Assembly (NCBI RefSeq): GCF_007752135.1 | Contig: NZ_CP036298.1 | Coordinates: 2,294,001-2,358,000 of the forward strand | DNA length: 64,000 nt | Direction: 5' to 3' | DNA from: Aureliella helgolandensis | GTDB lineage: Bacteria; Planctomycetota; Planctomycetia; Pirellulales; Pirellulaceae | The notes under the pieces: generated by a model | Told to the model about the DNA's origin: nothing | What the model saw: the letters and a program-made list of their open reading frames with translations, nothing else | Database searches by the model: none | Program-made: the position numbers and the translations under genes | Shown: positions 1 to 8,300 of the stretch, in pieces | How the letters are laid out: every line of letters begins with the position of its first letter | Numbering within the stretch: position 1 is the first letter of the stretch

Positions 1-787
1 GGTGACCAACCGTTAGACGCCTACCTCCGGCCGAGCAAGATTGACGGAGCGAAGCACGCACGTGCTATTCTCAAGTTGCTCGTTAGGTATCTTCGCAAGC
101 ACTGGCCGGAAGTGAAGGTCACGCTGCGCGGCGACGGCGGGTTCGCTCGTTGGTGGTTGATGCGCTGGTGCGATAAAAAACCAAGTCTTTTACGTGCTTG
201 GACTGCCTAGGAACTTGCGACTGAGCGAGTTAGCGGATGGATGGGGTACTCAGGCGGCCAATCAGTTCGATCAATCTTGCACCGAAGCTAGCTGTGAGAA
301 ACAACGCGTGTTTGGCGAGTTCCAGTACACGGCTGGAACGTGGGACCGTGAGCGTCGTGTCATTGTCAGAGCCGAGTACTTGCCGGCTGGTCCTAACACG
401 CGTTTCATTGTTACGAATTTTCCTGGTGAACCTCAGGAGCTTTACGATCAACTGTACGTGATTCGTGGCGACATGGAAAATCGTATCAAAGAGCAACAGC
501 TGATGCTGTTCGCCGATTGCACCAGCTGTCACGACTTCCAAGCAAATCAGTTCCGACTGTTGCTTTCGACATTCGCCTATGTCTTAGTGGAGGCCCTGCG
601 CCGCGACCAATTATCGGGAACGGAGCTTGCGAAAGCTCAAGCTGACACCATTCGCGTCAGGCTACTCAAACTAGCAGCTCGCGTTCGCACTTCCGTACGA
701 GGCTTTGTGTTTCACTTCGCAAGCAGATTTCCCAGGCAAGAAATCTTCCGCACCCTTGCCACCAATCTTCTCCTCGATACCGGCTAG
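1..787 (+). pseudogene. IS1380-family transposase, frameshifted
   Basis: Two reading frames together give the C-terminal part of an IS1380-type DDE transposase. Frame 1 from the window edge encodes ...LRGDGGFARWWLMRWCDKK and ends at a TAG near 208-210. Frame 2 continues with NQVFYVLGLPRN and runs to 787. RGDGGF carries a catalytic Asp, and the later segment QANQFRLLLSTFAYVLVEAL is typical of the family C-terminus. The frame switch lies in a run of six A (175-180). Five A would restore GAT AAA AAC CAA GTC TTT TAC, one continuous protein. The element is therefore inactive, or uses slippage at a short A-run, or contains a sequencing error. The N-terminus lies outside the window. Confidence 0.75.
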
Positions 788-939
788 GAAATACTCTACG
801 AGCCGGAATTTCAACTGACTCAGGTTACGGAGGAAAGGGGGCCCTCTGTGCCGTCAGAAACAAAAACACCCCTACGGACTCAAACCACGTTCCACCGCCG
901 AACTCACCCCTCCAACCGGCAACTGGTGAAATATCCGGG
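1..939 (+). mobile_element. IS1380-type insertion sequence, right part
   Basis: The window opens inside a transposase of the IS1380 kind and the element seems to stop near 939. Downstream of the transposase, about 150 bp of non-coding sequence leads to GGTGAAATATCCGGG (925-939). This resembles an IS1380-type terminal inverted repeat, in which a CCCGAAT-like end is read inward from the other side. The left end is outside the window, so neither the second repeat nor the target duplication can be checked. The CTAG that follows (940-943) is a possible target-site base group and also carries the stop codon of the neighbouring glycosyltransferase. Confidence 0.6.
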
Positions 940-2235
940 CTAGTCTCGCTCTAGGATCCTCAGCGGTTCGGTGAGCTTAGGATGTCTCAACATTTCTGAA
1001 GTAGCTCCCCATGAGAACGCTGTTTGGCTGAGTGCTGTGAGTGCCTTTAACCTTGGAGCCGAAGCGAGAACCTGATCGGACAATTGGAGCAAAGAATCTG
1101 CATACTTTTCAGGAGCGTAATTTTGGACCGCATAGGCACGGGCCCTTGCGCCCAGTTCCTCTCGCGCTTTGGCATTCTCGAAAAGGCGCTCCAATGCAGC
1201 TTGGATCTCATCGATTTCACGCTCTTGGCTAATTTTCACTACGCAATCATCAGCGACTTCCGCGTAGGCACCAGTATCGGTTACAAGCGTGGCCTTACCA
1301 TGCAGCATTGCCTCAATGAGGGAAGCAGAGCCAGCTTCGAGTGCTGGCCACCTCAAGCAACAAATGGCGTCAGTATTTTGGATTGCGTCGCAAAATGTAT
1401 CGGAGTCGACTGCACCATCCACTCTCAAACACACCCTCTGGCAACGGGCCTGGCTGACTAAGAGCTGTCGCATCGAGTCTGAAATCGCTCCGACCAGTCG
1501 GTATTCTGTCGAGTCTCGCAGCCTAGTGCTTTGTCCGATGGCTTGAATCACACTCGACGCTCGCTTGTTCGGGTTCATACTTCCTAGAGTAGCAATTCGA
1601 AAAACTTGATCCGAGTTGCTTTTCTCATGCTCCTGCTGGATGGTCAGGTGCGGTTCATAGCAAAGGGGAGTCACTGCAACGGGGCCTGGACACCCTCGCA
1701 ATACAGATTCCACTCCCCAGCTGCTGTGCGTGAGAACGCCCAATCCAAGTGAAGAAACCCATTCTGTCATGGGAGCAATACTGTGCGTTTCTTGGTAAAA
1801 CAACTCACTGGCGACTGATTTTAGGACTAATTCAACCACTTCATTCCCATACCAATGGCGAATTATCGATTGAGGTGGAGTTCCGCTAGCATGGCACCAG
1901 CCTTGGAATAGATTGCCTACGAAGAAATCGTGGAGACAAATCACTCCCGGCGCCTTCGGCAGCCATTCGAGACACCCTCTGTGAAATCCTAGGCAATCTC
2001 CAATTTGGTAAATACACAAATCGACGTTGGCTAAGAGCCGTTCCACCTTAGCTGTATCCTGCCAGCTGAGCAGGGGGACCGGAAAATCATGCGTGAGCTC
2101 TTTCGTCGGTAGGGAAGAATCAGCACCAACGACGGCCACGTCATGCCCCCTTGCTAGGAGAGCATTGACGGTCAAGCTTGCAACTTTTCCAATCGCCGAC
2201 TGTGCCGCGATTGGTGTGAACATAGCAAATTTCAT
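940..2235 (-). CDS. glycosyltransferase, GT4-like (GT-B fold)
   Basis: 431-residue protein with the N-terminal pattern of a GT-B glycosyltransferase (MKFAMFTPIAAQSAIGKVAS, then an ARGHDVAVVGADSS strand-turn). The C-terminal donor-binding segment is EAGSASLIEAMLHGKATLVT, followed by DTGAYAEV. It probably transfers a sugar from a nucleotide donor to a lipid-linked or surface glycan in the cytoplasm; donor and acceptor cannot be read from sequence. The start ATG overlaps the stop of the upstream glycosyltransferase in an ATGA, so the genes are translationally coupled. The stop codon TAG (940-942) sits at the presumed end of the IS1380 element, so the last residues may have been changed by that insertion. 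Confidence 0.85.
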   Translation of the reverse strand: MKFAMFTPIAAQSAIGKVASLTVNALLARGHDVAVVGADSSLPTKELTHDFPVPLLSWQDTAKVERLLANVDLCIYQIGDCLGFHRGCLEWLPKAPGVICLHDFFVGNLFQGWCHASGTPPQSIIRHWYGNEVVELVLKSVASELFYQETHSIAPMTEWVSSLGLGVLTHSSWGVESVLRGCPGPVAVTPLCYEPHLTIQQEHEKSNSDQVFRIATLGSMNPNKRASSVIQAIGQSTRLRDSTEYRLVGAISDSMRQLLVSQARCQRVCLRVDGAVDSDTFCDAIQNTDAICCLRWPALEAGSASLIEAMLHGKATLVTDTGAYAEVADDCVVKISQEREIDEIQAALERLFENAKAREELGARARAYAVQNYAPEKYADSLLQLSDQVLASAPRLKALTALSQTAFSWGATSEMLRHPKLTEPLRILERD

Positions 2236-3266
2236 TGCAGTAGCGTCTCAATAGTGTTCATCCAGTTGATCCCCAATAGGTCCAGCTGCTGTTTGGCGTT
2301 CTGTCCGTATTCGATCGTGGTGGCTCGGTTGCGGAACGCATCGGAGAGTACCTCAGAAAGCGATTGAGGATCGGGGGGAGCGACCCAACCGGTGACGTGT
2401 GATTTGACCAGCGCCAGAACACCGCCAGAGTCGGTAGTTGTCACGATCGACTTTTGAGCTGTGGCTGCTTCCATAGCCACGTAACTCATCGAATCCTCGT
2501 CGAACGGGAGAGAGGCGGCGCACAACGAATTCCTCATGTAGATTGCATATTCTTCGCGAGAGAGCATTCTAAGATCCAGCTTCACTCGGCCTTGGAGCCC
2601 TAACCGGCAGGTTATTTCCTGAAGCCTCTGCGCATCGGACTCATGGTCTGGAGGGCCTGCAATGATCAGCTTTACTGAAGAGTCTGCTAGGGCGAGTGCC
2701 TCTAACAGCAAATGCTGGCGTTTCATTAGATTTACCCGTCCGCCGACAAACATGTAATCCTCGTGTTTCCCATTCGAAAATAGCTCGCTGTCGTTGACCG
2801 GGCATATCAGTACACGTGACTCCACGCCACTATACTTTTGGAGCCGCGACTGGGTCGTGGGAGAATTGACGAATAGCTTGCGTGACTCCGCAAAGGCTTG
2901 TTGGTCCGCCTCTTCGATCACCGATTTAATGTCCTTCCCCATCTCACCCGTCAAATTGGAACCATCGGTATCGTACAGGTCGTAGGCTTGCCGATATTGA
3001 TGCATGATCCACAGCGTTTTATGTGGGTGACGAATTAAATAGGCTGGGAATTTCAGTGCAATGACACGATCAACATTGGGGAGCTCCAGAGCGCGAACCA
3101 TCAGCATTTGCGATAAGATCACCTCGGGGGGATCCCACTCGAACGGAATACGAAGCACTTCGGACTCATGTCCCTGCTTTTGTAGATTGGTCCTCAGAGC
3201 TTCCGCCAAGAACTCCGCTCCACCCCAAATAAATGGGGCCATATTGTTTACAATAAGAACCTTCAT
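2232..3266 (-). CDS. glycosyltransferase, GT4-like
   Basis: 344 residues from an ATG at 3266, chosen over a longer reading because it gives MKVLIVNNMAPFIWGGAEFL, the usual GT-B start with a Gly-Gly-Ala turn, and makes the common ATGA overlap with the upstream gene. The C-terminal half carries EDSMSYVAMEAATAQKSIVT and DSGGVLAL, the donor-phosphate region. The first acid of the usual E-x7-E pair is Asp here (D-x7-E), with a Glu one residue before. It is a close paralogue of the next gene upstream, sharing PFI-GGA, an aromatic I-H--R--YDL segment and the DSGGVL block. Likely adds one sugar in surface-polymer assembly; substrate unknown. Confidence 0.85.
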   Translation of the reverse strand: MKVLIVNNMAPFIWGGAEFLAEALRTNLQKQGHESEVLRIPFEWDPPEVILSQMLMVRALELPNVDRVIALKFPAYLIRHPHKTLWIMHQYRQAYDLYDTDGSNLTGEMGKDIKSVIEEADQQAFAESRKLFVNSPTTQSRLQKYSGVESRVLICPVNDSELFSNGKHEDYMFVGGRVNLMKRQHLLLEALALADSSVKLIIAGPPDHESDAQRLQEITCRLGLQGRVKLDLRMLSREEYAIYMRNSLCAASLPFDEDSMSYVAMEAATAQKSIVTTTDSGGVLALVKSHVTGWVAPPDPQSLSEVLSDAFRNRATTIEYGQNAKQQLDLLGINWMNTIETLLQ

Positions 3267-4297
3267 GAAAGCAATTTCTCTAAAACGAACTCCCAAGTGA
3301 TGTTGTTGTCCGCCACGGCTCTGTTTGCGGCTTGCCCCATCTCTTCGGTTTTGCTTCGATCCTCGTACAGTTGATCTATCGCGCGGGCGAGATCTTTAGG
3401 ATTCGGGGGGGTTATATAACCATTCTTTCCGTCTTCAACAAACTCAAGCACTCCGCCTGAGTCAAATGTTGAAAGGGTTGGCTTAGAAGACAAGGCGGCT
3501 TCGATAGTTGGATAACCATACGAGTCCTCATCTGCAGGCAAGTAGGCCGATGCCAAGCATTCACCAAAGATTTTTACTTTCTCTTCTTCGGCAATCCAAC
3601 GGCTATCAATAATTACTTTCTGCTCTACCCGGTGCATCTTCGCCGTTCGGCGAAGTGTCTTCGCATATCTTCCACTGCTTGCTCCGCAAAGTCGGAGTCT
3701 TACAGGAGTGGTGACATGCGCCATTGCTTCGACCAACAGTGCCTGGCGTTTATGCGACTCCATTCGACAAATACAAACCACCTCGTCATTCGTACCGAGT
3801 TTGGTATACCGCTCTGGTTGATAAACCGGCGGGTATAGGACCTCACTGTCCACGCCGTTGAAATCCTTGACACGTTTCGACACGACCTTCGAATTCGTGT
3901 ATACGGCCTTAGCTTCTTTCAAAGCGGCGGTGTCAATCTCAAACAGTGACTTTCGAAATCCTCTCAGCTGGGCTGAATCCGGTAGATTCGCATACTCCGG
4001 ATGTCCCCATAAATCGTAAAAGCATCGAATATGATGAATGAACCAGAGGATTTTGCATGGATGCGGTATAACATGGGATTGAGGGCGAGTACAGATAATA
4101 CGATCAGCGCTCTCCAAACGGAGCCACCTGAATGAGCACATCTGATGAAACAGAGTGTCAGGCGAGTCAACCTCCGGCAAGTAGACGATTTCTACCTGAT
4201 GCCCCATTTCACGAAGCATGCTACCCAGCCAATCCACGATATTCCTCGCTCCACCATATATGAACGGAACATATGTTGAGCAAATCGCAATCTTCAT
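3263..4297 (-). CDS. glycosyltransferase, GT4-like
   Basis: 344 residues from the ATG at 4297. A TTG at 4306 is possible, but 4297 gives MKIAICSTYVPFIYGGARNI and overlaps the acyltransferase stop as ATGA. GT-B layout: N-terminal acceptor domain with GGARN turn, then the donor domain with EVVCICRMESHKRQALLVEA and EDSYGYPTIEAALSSKPTLS followed by DSGGVLEFVEDG. Again the first acid of the usual E-x7-E is Asp. Paralogue of the following gene, probably from tandem duplication with later change in specificity. Role in glycan assembly is inferred from family and cluster. Confidence 0.85.
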   Translation of the reverse strand: MKIAICSTYVPFIYGGARNIVDWLGSMLREMGHQVEIVYLPEVDSPDTLFHQMCSFRWLRLESADRIICTRPQSHVIPHPCKILWFIHHIRCFYDLWGHPEYANLPDSAQLRGFRKSLFEIDTAALKEAKAVYTNSKVVSKRVKDFNGVDSEVLYPPVYQPERYTKLGTNDEVVCICRMESHKRQALLVEAMAHVTTPVRLRLCGASSGRYAKTLRRTAKMHRVEQKVIIDSRWIAEEEKVKIFGECLASAYLPADEDSYGYPTIEAALSSKPTLSTFDSGGVLEFVEDGKNGYITPPNPKDLARAIDQLYEDRSKTEEMGQAANRAVADNNITWEFVLEKLLS

Positions 4298-4983
4298 GTC
4301 ACGCAATTCCCCGTTATGGGAGAGCCGATCGCTTTTGCAGGGACTCCAACAGCGGTAACAGAGTCAGGAATGTCGCCTACTACGACAGCGCCTGCTCCCA
4401 CTTTAACCGACGCACCTAGTGTGATATCTGGAATCACAGAACATCCAATCCCCAAAAAACTAAACGCACCAATTCGAACTCCACCTGCAATTCCACATCG
4501 CGGTCCAACGTGAACAGCGTCGGCCAAGACACAATCGTGGTCGACGGTTGCTCCAGTGTTAATAATTGCCACATTTCCAATTCTCGTGTCCGCGTTGACC
4601 ACCGCATTGGCCATCACTGCCACGCCAGTACCTAGAATGGCTGAAGGTGAAACCACTGCATGTGGACTAATCGCATTTACCAGCTCATATCCGAGATGCA
4701 GTACCTCATTGGCTAGCCTATGTCGCGTCGCATTCACCCCAATTGCGATAAATGCTCGACTTGCACCCCGCTGCCGCATCCGCTGCAGATGCTCGTCCCC
4801 CTGGAGAACCGGCACGTCGAGGCATCGACTCGGACCGCCTGAAGCACCAACGCAGTAGCTGACCTGTTGTCCCATGGAACGGAGCAACTCGATGCATACT
4901 TTTGCGTGACCGCCGGCTCCCACCACAACCACCTTGGAAGCGAGTTCTTCCATTCGCTTTGACTCCAGCATGATAGCGTTCAT
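4294..4983 (-). CDS. NeuD/PglD-like sugar O- or N-acyltransferase
   Basis: 229 residues; ATGs at 4983, 4971 and 4953 are all possible starts. The N-terminal Rossmann-like part begins VVVVGAGGHAKVCIELL, the signature of NeuD/PglD-type acyltransferases. From about residue 100 the sequence shows hexapeptide repeats ([LIV]-G-x4) forming a left-handed beta-helix, with VDHDC supplying the catalytic His of this family, and ends in GVPAKAIG, the usual C-terminal turn. It probably transfers an acetyl group from acetyl-CoA to an amino or hydroxy sugar. First gene of the minus-strand glycan operon; its stop overlaps the start of the next glycosyltransferase. Confidence 0.88.
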   Translation of the reverse strand: MNAIMLESKRMEELASKVVVVGAGGHAKVCIELLRSMGQQVSYCVGASGGPSRCLDVPVLQGDEHLQRMRQRGASRAFIAIGVNATRHRLANEVLHLGYELVNAISPHAVVSPSAILGTGVAVMANAVVNADTRIGNVAIINTGATVDHDCVLADAVHVGPRCGIAGGVRIGAFSFLGIGCSVIPDITLGASVKVGAGAVVVGDIPDSVTAVGVPAKAIGSPITGNCVT

Positions 4984-5686
4984 AGGCTTGGTCGAGATTC
5001 AATAACAGCAAGTCGCTCGGCCAAGCGTTATGAAATCAAACATCACTTGAAAGTGCTAGCCAGCTTCCGTTGCCCCAGGATGTAAGCGGCTGGGGAATCA
5101 AAGTGCTGCCTACGGTTGTTTGCGTAAATACTTGCGGCGGAAACGCTTCCACTCATCTCGAATTCGTTTACCAATAGGCTTCTTTGTCTTGGGGGAGAGG
5201 CCGCCTAAAGAAATAGCGTGTGTTCCCTGTCCACGTTGCTCCGGAGCAAACCGTGATACTGCGACATTTACTTCAACTCTGCTTCGATGGGAAATCATTA
5301 GTCTGTCGCACCATTTCTATTGCACGTTAGGCTATTTCGCAAGCGCGTCCAACTCTAGCAAGTACGACTGCCCGTTACAATGGGACGTTTTGCTGAACCG
5401 CTCCGTCGATGCACGCCGCGTTCGAGATCGTCTCCATGTTGAGAATGAAAGTGGCTGCGGGCCGCCTGTAAAGGGCAGGCATGTATAAAGGAGGAGGATC
5501 CAAAGTGGAGGCGGTAGTCCAGCAGGCAAGGAGAAGGTTGGGACGTGGTCTGGGGATGTGATATTGGGCTCATAGGAACAGCCTCTGATTCCAACTTGAC
5601 TCAAGAATATCCATTTTAGTACCATCGCGACTCGCTGTGACTCCTCCTGGGTCGTGTGATACCAAATTACCTCCCACCCGCAGGCC
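4984..5686. other. divergent intergenic region of glycan cluster
   Basis: About 700 bp between the two arms of the glycan cluster. It must hold promoters for both directions, but no clear -35/-10 pair was identified. Open frames on both strands overlap one another and none shows a known domain. The only one with protein-like composition is the short Lys/Arg-rich frame at 5110-5298 on the minus strand. Confidence 0.5.
5110..5298 (-). CDS. possible small basic protein
   Basis: 62 residues from ATG to stop. The C-terminus is strongly basic and helical looking (KRIRDEWKRFRRKYLRKQP), unlike the Pro/Ser/Arg-rich false frames around it. No domain is recognised and no strong ribosome-binding site is visible. 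It lies upstream of the acyltransferase operon in the same direction. It may be a chance frame. Confidence 0.25.
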   Translation of the reverse strand: MISHRSRVEVNVAVSRFAPEQRGQGTHAISLGGLSPKTKKPIGKRIRDEWKRFRRKYLRKQP

Positions 5687-6370
5687 ATGCGCATGAACGA
5701 GGCAACTGTTGTAATTAATTCGGCCGGATGTGGATCGCGTCTAAAGATGCAAATTCCAAAATCCCTTGTCGAAATTTCGGGTCGTCCCATCTTGGAGTGG
5801 CAGCTTCGTGAGTTGTGTCCTTCGGCGCCAAGAGTGCGAATTGTTGTGGGATACATGGGAGACCAAGTGGCCACGTTGGCACGTCGCCTGCGGCCATCGA
5901 TTGAGGTGATCGTAAATGAAGAATGGAAAACAACTAAGACTGCAGCTAGTCTGTCCCTTGGAATGAAGGGAGTACGGGGGCGTTGTGTTTCGTTGGATGG
6001 CGACTTGCTCGTTCATCCTGCTGACTTTAGCCAGGTGCTCACAGCTGACCAAGATGTTATCGGAATTGCCGATGTCAGCACTTCTCATCCAGTATTCGCC
6101 GTTGTCAACGATCAGAACGCGTGCACTGAGATGTCTTACACCAAAACTTCGCAATACGAATGGACTGGTTTGGTCAATTTTCTGCCGAGCAGTGTAGCTC
6201 CCGGCCAGGGTAATGTCTTTGAGATGATTGAAGATTTGTTGCCGACTCAAACGGCTAAGATTCGCTGTTGCGAGGTTGACACCCCTGCCGATTTCCTCTA
6301 CGCCAACCGCATCTGGCCGGATTATGCTCAAACCATGGAGAGCACTTATGTCGCGCGCTACGCTGGATAA
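5687..6370 (+). CDS. sugar nucleotidyltransferase (MobA/LicC-like)
   Basis: 227 residues, with a second ATG at 5693. The N-terminal nucleotide-binding loop reads NSAGCGSRLKMQIPKSLVEI, the G-x-G-x-R-x(n)-P-K pattern of NTP_transf_3-type enzymes, with Ser in place of the commoner first Ala. DGDLLVHP in the middle supplies the metal-binding acidic pair, and VDTPADF near the C-terminus is the second conserved acidic site. It probably makes an activated sugar or alcohol phosphate (CDP-, UDP- or GDP-linked) for the glycan enzymes. The last 23 bp overlap the start of the methyltransferase gene, so the two are co-translated. The substrate cannot be determined from sequence. Confidence 0.8.
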   Translation: MRMNEATVVINSAGCGSRLKMQIPKSLVEISGRPILEWQLRELCPSAPRVRIVVGYMGDQVATLARRLRPSIEVIVNEEWKTTKTAASLSLGMKGVRGRCVSLDGDLLVHPADFSQVLTADQDVIGIADVSTSHPVFAVVNDQNACTEMSYTKTSQYEWTGLVNFLPSSVAPGQGNVFEMIEDLLPTQTAKIRCCEVDTPADFLYANRIWPDYAQTMESTYVARYAG

Positions 6371-7001
6371 AACCAAAATCGACAAGTTTTGGCAAGAACG
6401 AACGCAGTTTTCCGATCCTCGCATTGCCACCAATTATCGTGATGATGGACGCCTTCAGTTTGACTGCGATTTGGTCCAGTCCCTGGCAACTCCCTCCTCA
6501 CGCGTTCTGGATCTAGGTGCGGGGACTTGCACCCTGAGCGCGATGCTTGAACCCTACGTTGCATCCGTTCTGGCTGTGGACAAGTATCCCCGGTTTTTGG
6601 AACATGCACCGAAGACTGAGAAGTTCTCCACCGCTTGTGCCGATGTAACGGAGTTCAGAAGTCAACAGTTGTTTGATCTCATTCTCTTAATCGGCGTCGT
6701 CAACTATCTGTCGGTTCATGATGAAATAGAGCTCTATAAGCGTTGCGCGGATATGCTTGCCAGTGGTGGCTCGTTTGTCGTTAAGAACCAGTGTGGCATC
6801 AAAGAAGAACGCGTGGTGGACAAGTTCTCTGAGGAACTTGGAACACATTACCACGCTCGCTATCCTGCATTCCAATCCCAATTGGAACTTCTCTCTCAAT
6901 TGTTCTGCGTCTCGCCAGTGGACATCTATCCGCCGGAGATCAATCGTTGGGAAGACACCCACTTTTACGCCTTTGTCTGCACAGGGAAGCCACCTGTTTG
7001 A
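6348..7001 (+). CDS. class I SAM-dependent methyltransferase
   Basis: 217 residues from the ATG at 6348. An upstream start would read 40 residues of the preceding gene in another frame, so it was rejected. Motif I is VLDLGAGTCTLSAML, motif II ends in VLAVDKYP, and FDLILLIGVVNYL is the motif IV/post region of class I methyltransferases. The Asp in VDKYP should bind the SAM ribose. Overlap with the nucleotidyltransferase gene and position in the glycan cluster suggest methylation of a sugar or its nucleotide-linked precursor, which is inference. It ends 54 bp before the next gene. Confidence 0.82.
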   Translation: MSRATLDKTKIDKFWQERTQFSDPRIATNYRDDGRLQFDCDLVQSLATPSSRVLDLGAGTCTLSAMLEPYVASVLAVDKYPRFLEHAPKTEKFSTACADVTEFRSQQLFDLILLIGVVNYLSVHDEIELYKRCADMLASGGSFVVKNQCGIKEERVVDKFSEELGTHYHARYPAFQSQLELLSQLFCVSPVDIYPPEINRWEDTHFYAFVCTGKPPV

Positions 7002-7054
7002 TGGTAACTGGGCTCCCTGCAATTCGAAAGCTGCCTGCTTTTAAGGTTTAAGCC

Positions 7055-8182
7055 TTGTTCCTCTCGCAACTCTTCAGACGCCGAAAATCGGTGTCTACGC
7101 AAGCCTTGAGCTCTGGGGCCCTCGTTCCCAGCACGACTTCGACAACGCTGGCAAATATCCAGCAGGTGAAGCAAGCAATTGCCGAGCACTGTATCGTGCT
7201 TTGTCATTCGTCCCTTGAAGGGGCCATTCGAGAGGTTCTGCCACGCCACGTGGTTATTGCGTGCGATGCGACTCGCGAATTTTCAAGTTTGCTCTCAGGG
7301 CTTCAGCATAAATCGGAAGAGTTGTTGCTGACGCAGCCAGCGATGTTGCAGGAGTTGCTGAGCGAGCCAGATGAGCTACGGCGATTGGTCAGGTGTTGCT
7401 CTGGGAAGCTATGGTTGGAATGCGATGCAGCGCCGCTGGTTGCGGGACCAACGCGGAAGGCACTTCATCGTGCTGGGGTTTATGAAATCGTGTCCTGGCT
7501 TGTTGATAGTACGACTCCTCGCTTTGACTATTCTTCGGTTGGTCTGCTTCCTGACGGTCACTTCCAAATGGAGGCCTCAGTGCCAGCTGTAGAGATTGGC
7601 GCCAGCTGCAACTGGTTGATTGCCAGTAGAGTCCCTCTGCGGGAAACGCAAGCCTTGCCATGGACCTGGATTCACGGGACGGGGAGGATCACTTCAGACG
7701 GAAGCTTGTCTGCGGAAGCGGACTCCGATCTATTGCTCACAATCCGTCTGAGTAAGTATTCGTCTCACGATGTGCCCAGCATGCGCGTCTCGGGCAAGTT
7801 TAGCTGGCCCATACATTTCTCCACCGCCGTGTCAGGATCGCTGGTCGGTTGCTACCACGGTCCTGGCGACTCGCGTATGTACCTAGCAATGGTGGAGCCT
7901 CAAGAATATGGACAACTTCGTGTTTCGATATGGCGGCATCTCGTTCAATGGGAGCAAATTGCATCGGAGATGCTAGATGCGAAGAAGTTTGGACTCGAGA
8001 ACGCAAGGCAATTGCAAGCAGAAATTGTGTTCGAGATCACTCCCGATGAGTTGCGTTTGTATTGCGAGACAGAATGTTTGCTAAATGTCGCGGACGATTC
8101 CCTACCGAGAAATGGCAACTACGGTGCGAGGTTGCTGGGAAGCAAGCTGCAGGCTAGTCAAATTACTGCCTCTGAAATCTAA
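7055..8182 (+). CDS. protein of unknown function in glycan cluster
   Basis: 375 residues if the TTG at 7055 is used; the true start may be later. No family is recognised. The first ~150 residues look like an alpha/beta domain (HVVIACDATREFSSLLSGL, then KLWLECDAAPLV). The second half is rich in beta strands: GTGRITSDGSLSAEADSDLL, SGKFSWPIHF, and a closing ELRLYCETECLLNVADDSL that resembles the strand pairs of concanavalin/laminin-G-like lectin domains. No signal peptide or membrane segment is visible. Its position between a methyltransferase and a GT-B-like gene, in the same direction, suggests a part in glycan making or binding. Confidence 0.7.
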   Translation: MFLSQLFRRRKSVSTQALSSGALVPSTTSTTLANIQQVKQAIAEHCIVLCHSSLEGAIREVLPRHVVIACDATREFSSLLSGLQHKSEELLLTQPAMLQELLSEPDELRRLVRCCSGKLWLECDAAPLVAGPTRKALHRAGVYEIVSWLVDSTTPRFDYSSVGLLPDGHFQMEASVPAVEIGASCNWLIASRVPLRETQALPWTWIHGTGRITSDGSLSAEADSDLLLTIRLSKYSSHDVPSMRVSGKFSWPIHFSTAVSGSLVGCYHGPGDSRMYLAMVEPQEYGQLRVSIWRHLVQWEQIASEMLDAKKFGLENARQLQAEIVFEITPDELRLYCETECLLNVADDSLPRNGNYGARLLGSKLQASQITASEI

Positions 8183-8300
8183 GAACCGAGCAGGGAGGCG
8201 CGTTGCTTCTGGCTTGGAGTCGGTCCCTGCCGGGGATGTGTGCGCTTGCTAGCCACCTCCAGCTCTATCCCACTGTCTACTAACGTCAAAGCTACTCGTG

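Noticed and set aside
5332-5874. 180-codon minus-strand frame in the glycan intergenic region
   Set aside because: It overlaps the start of the nucleotidyltransferase gene and has a Pro/Ser/Trp-rich, unconvincing composition.
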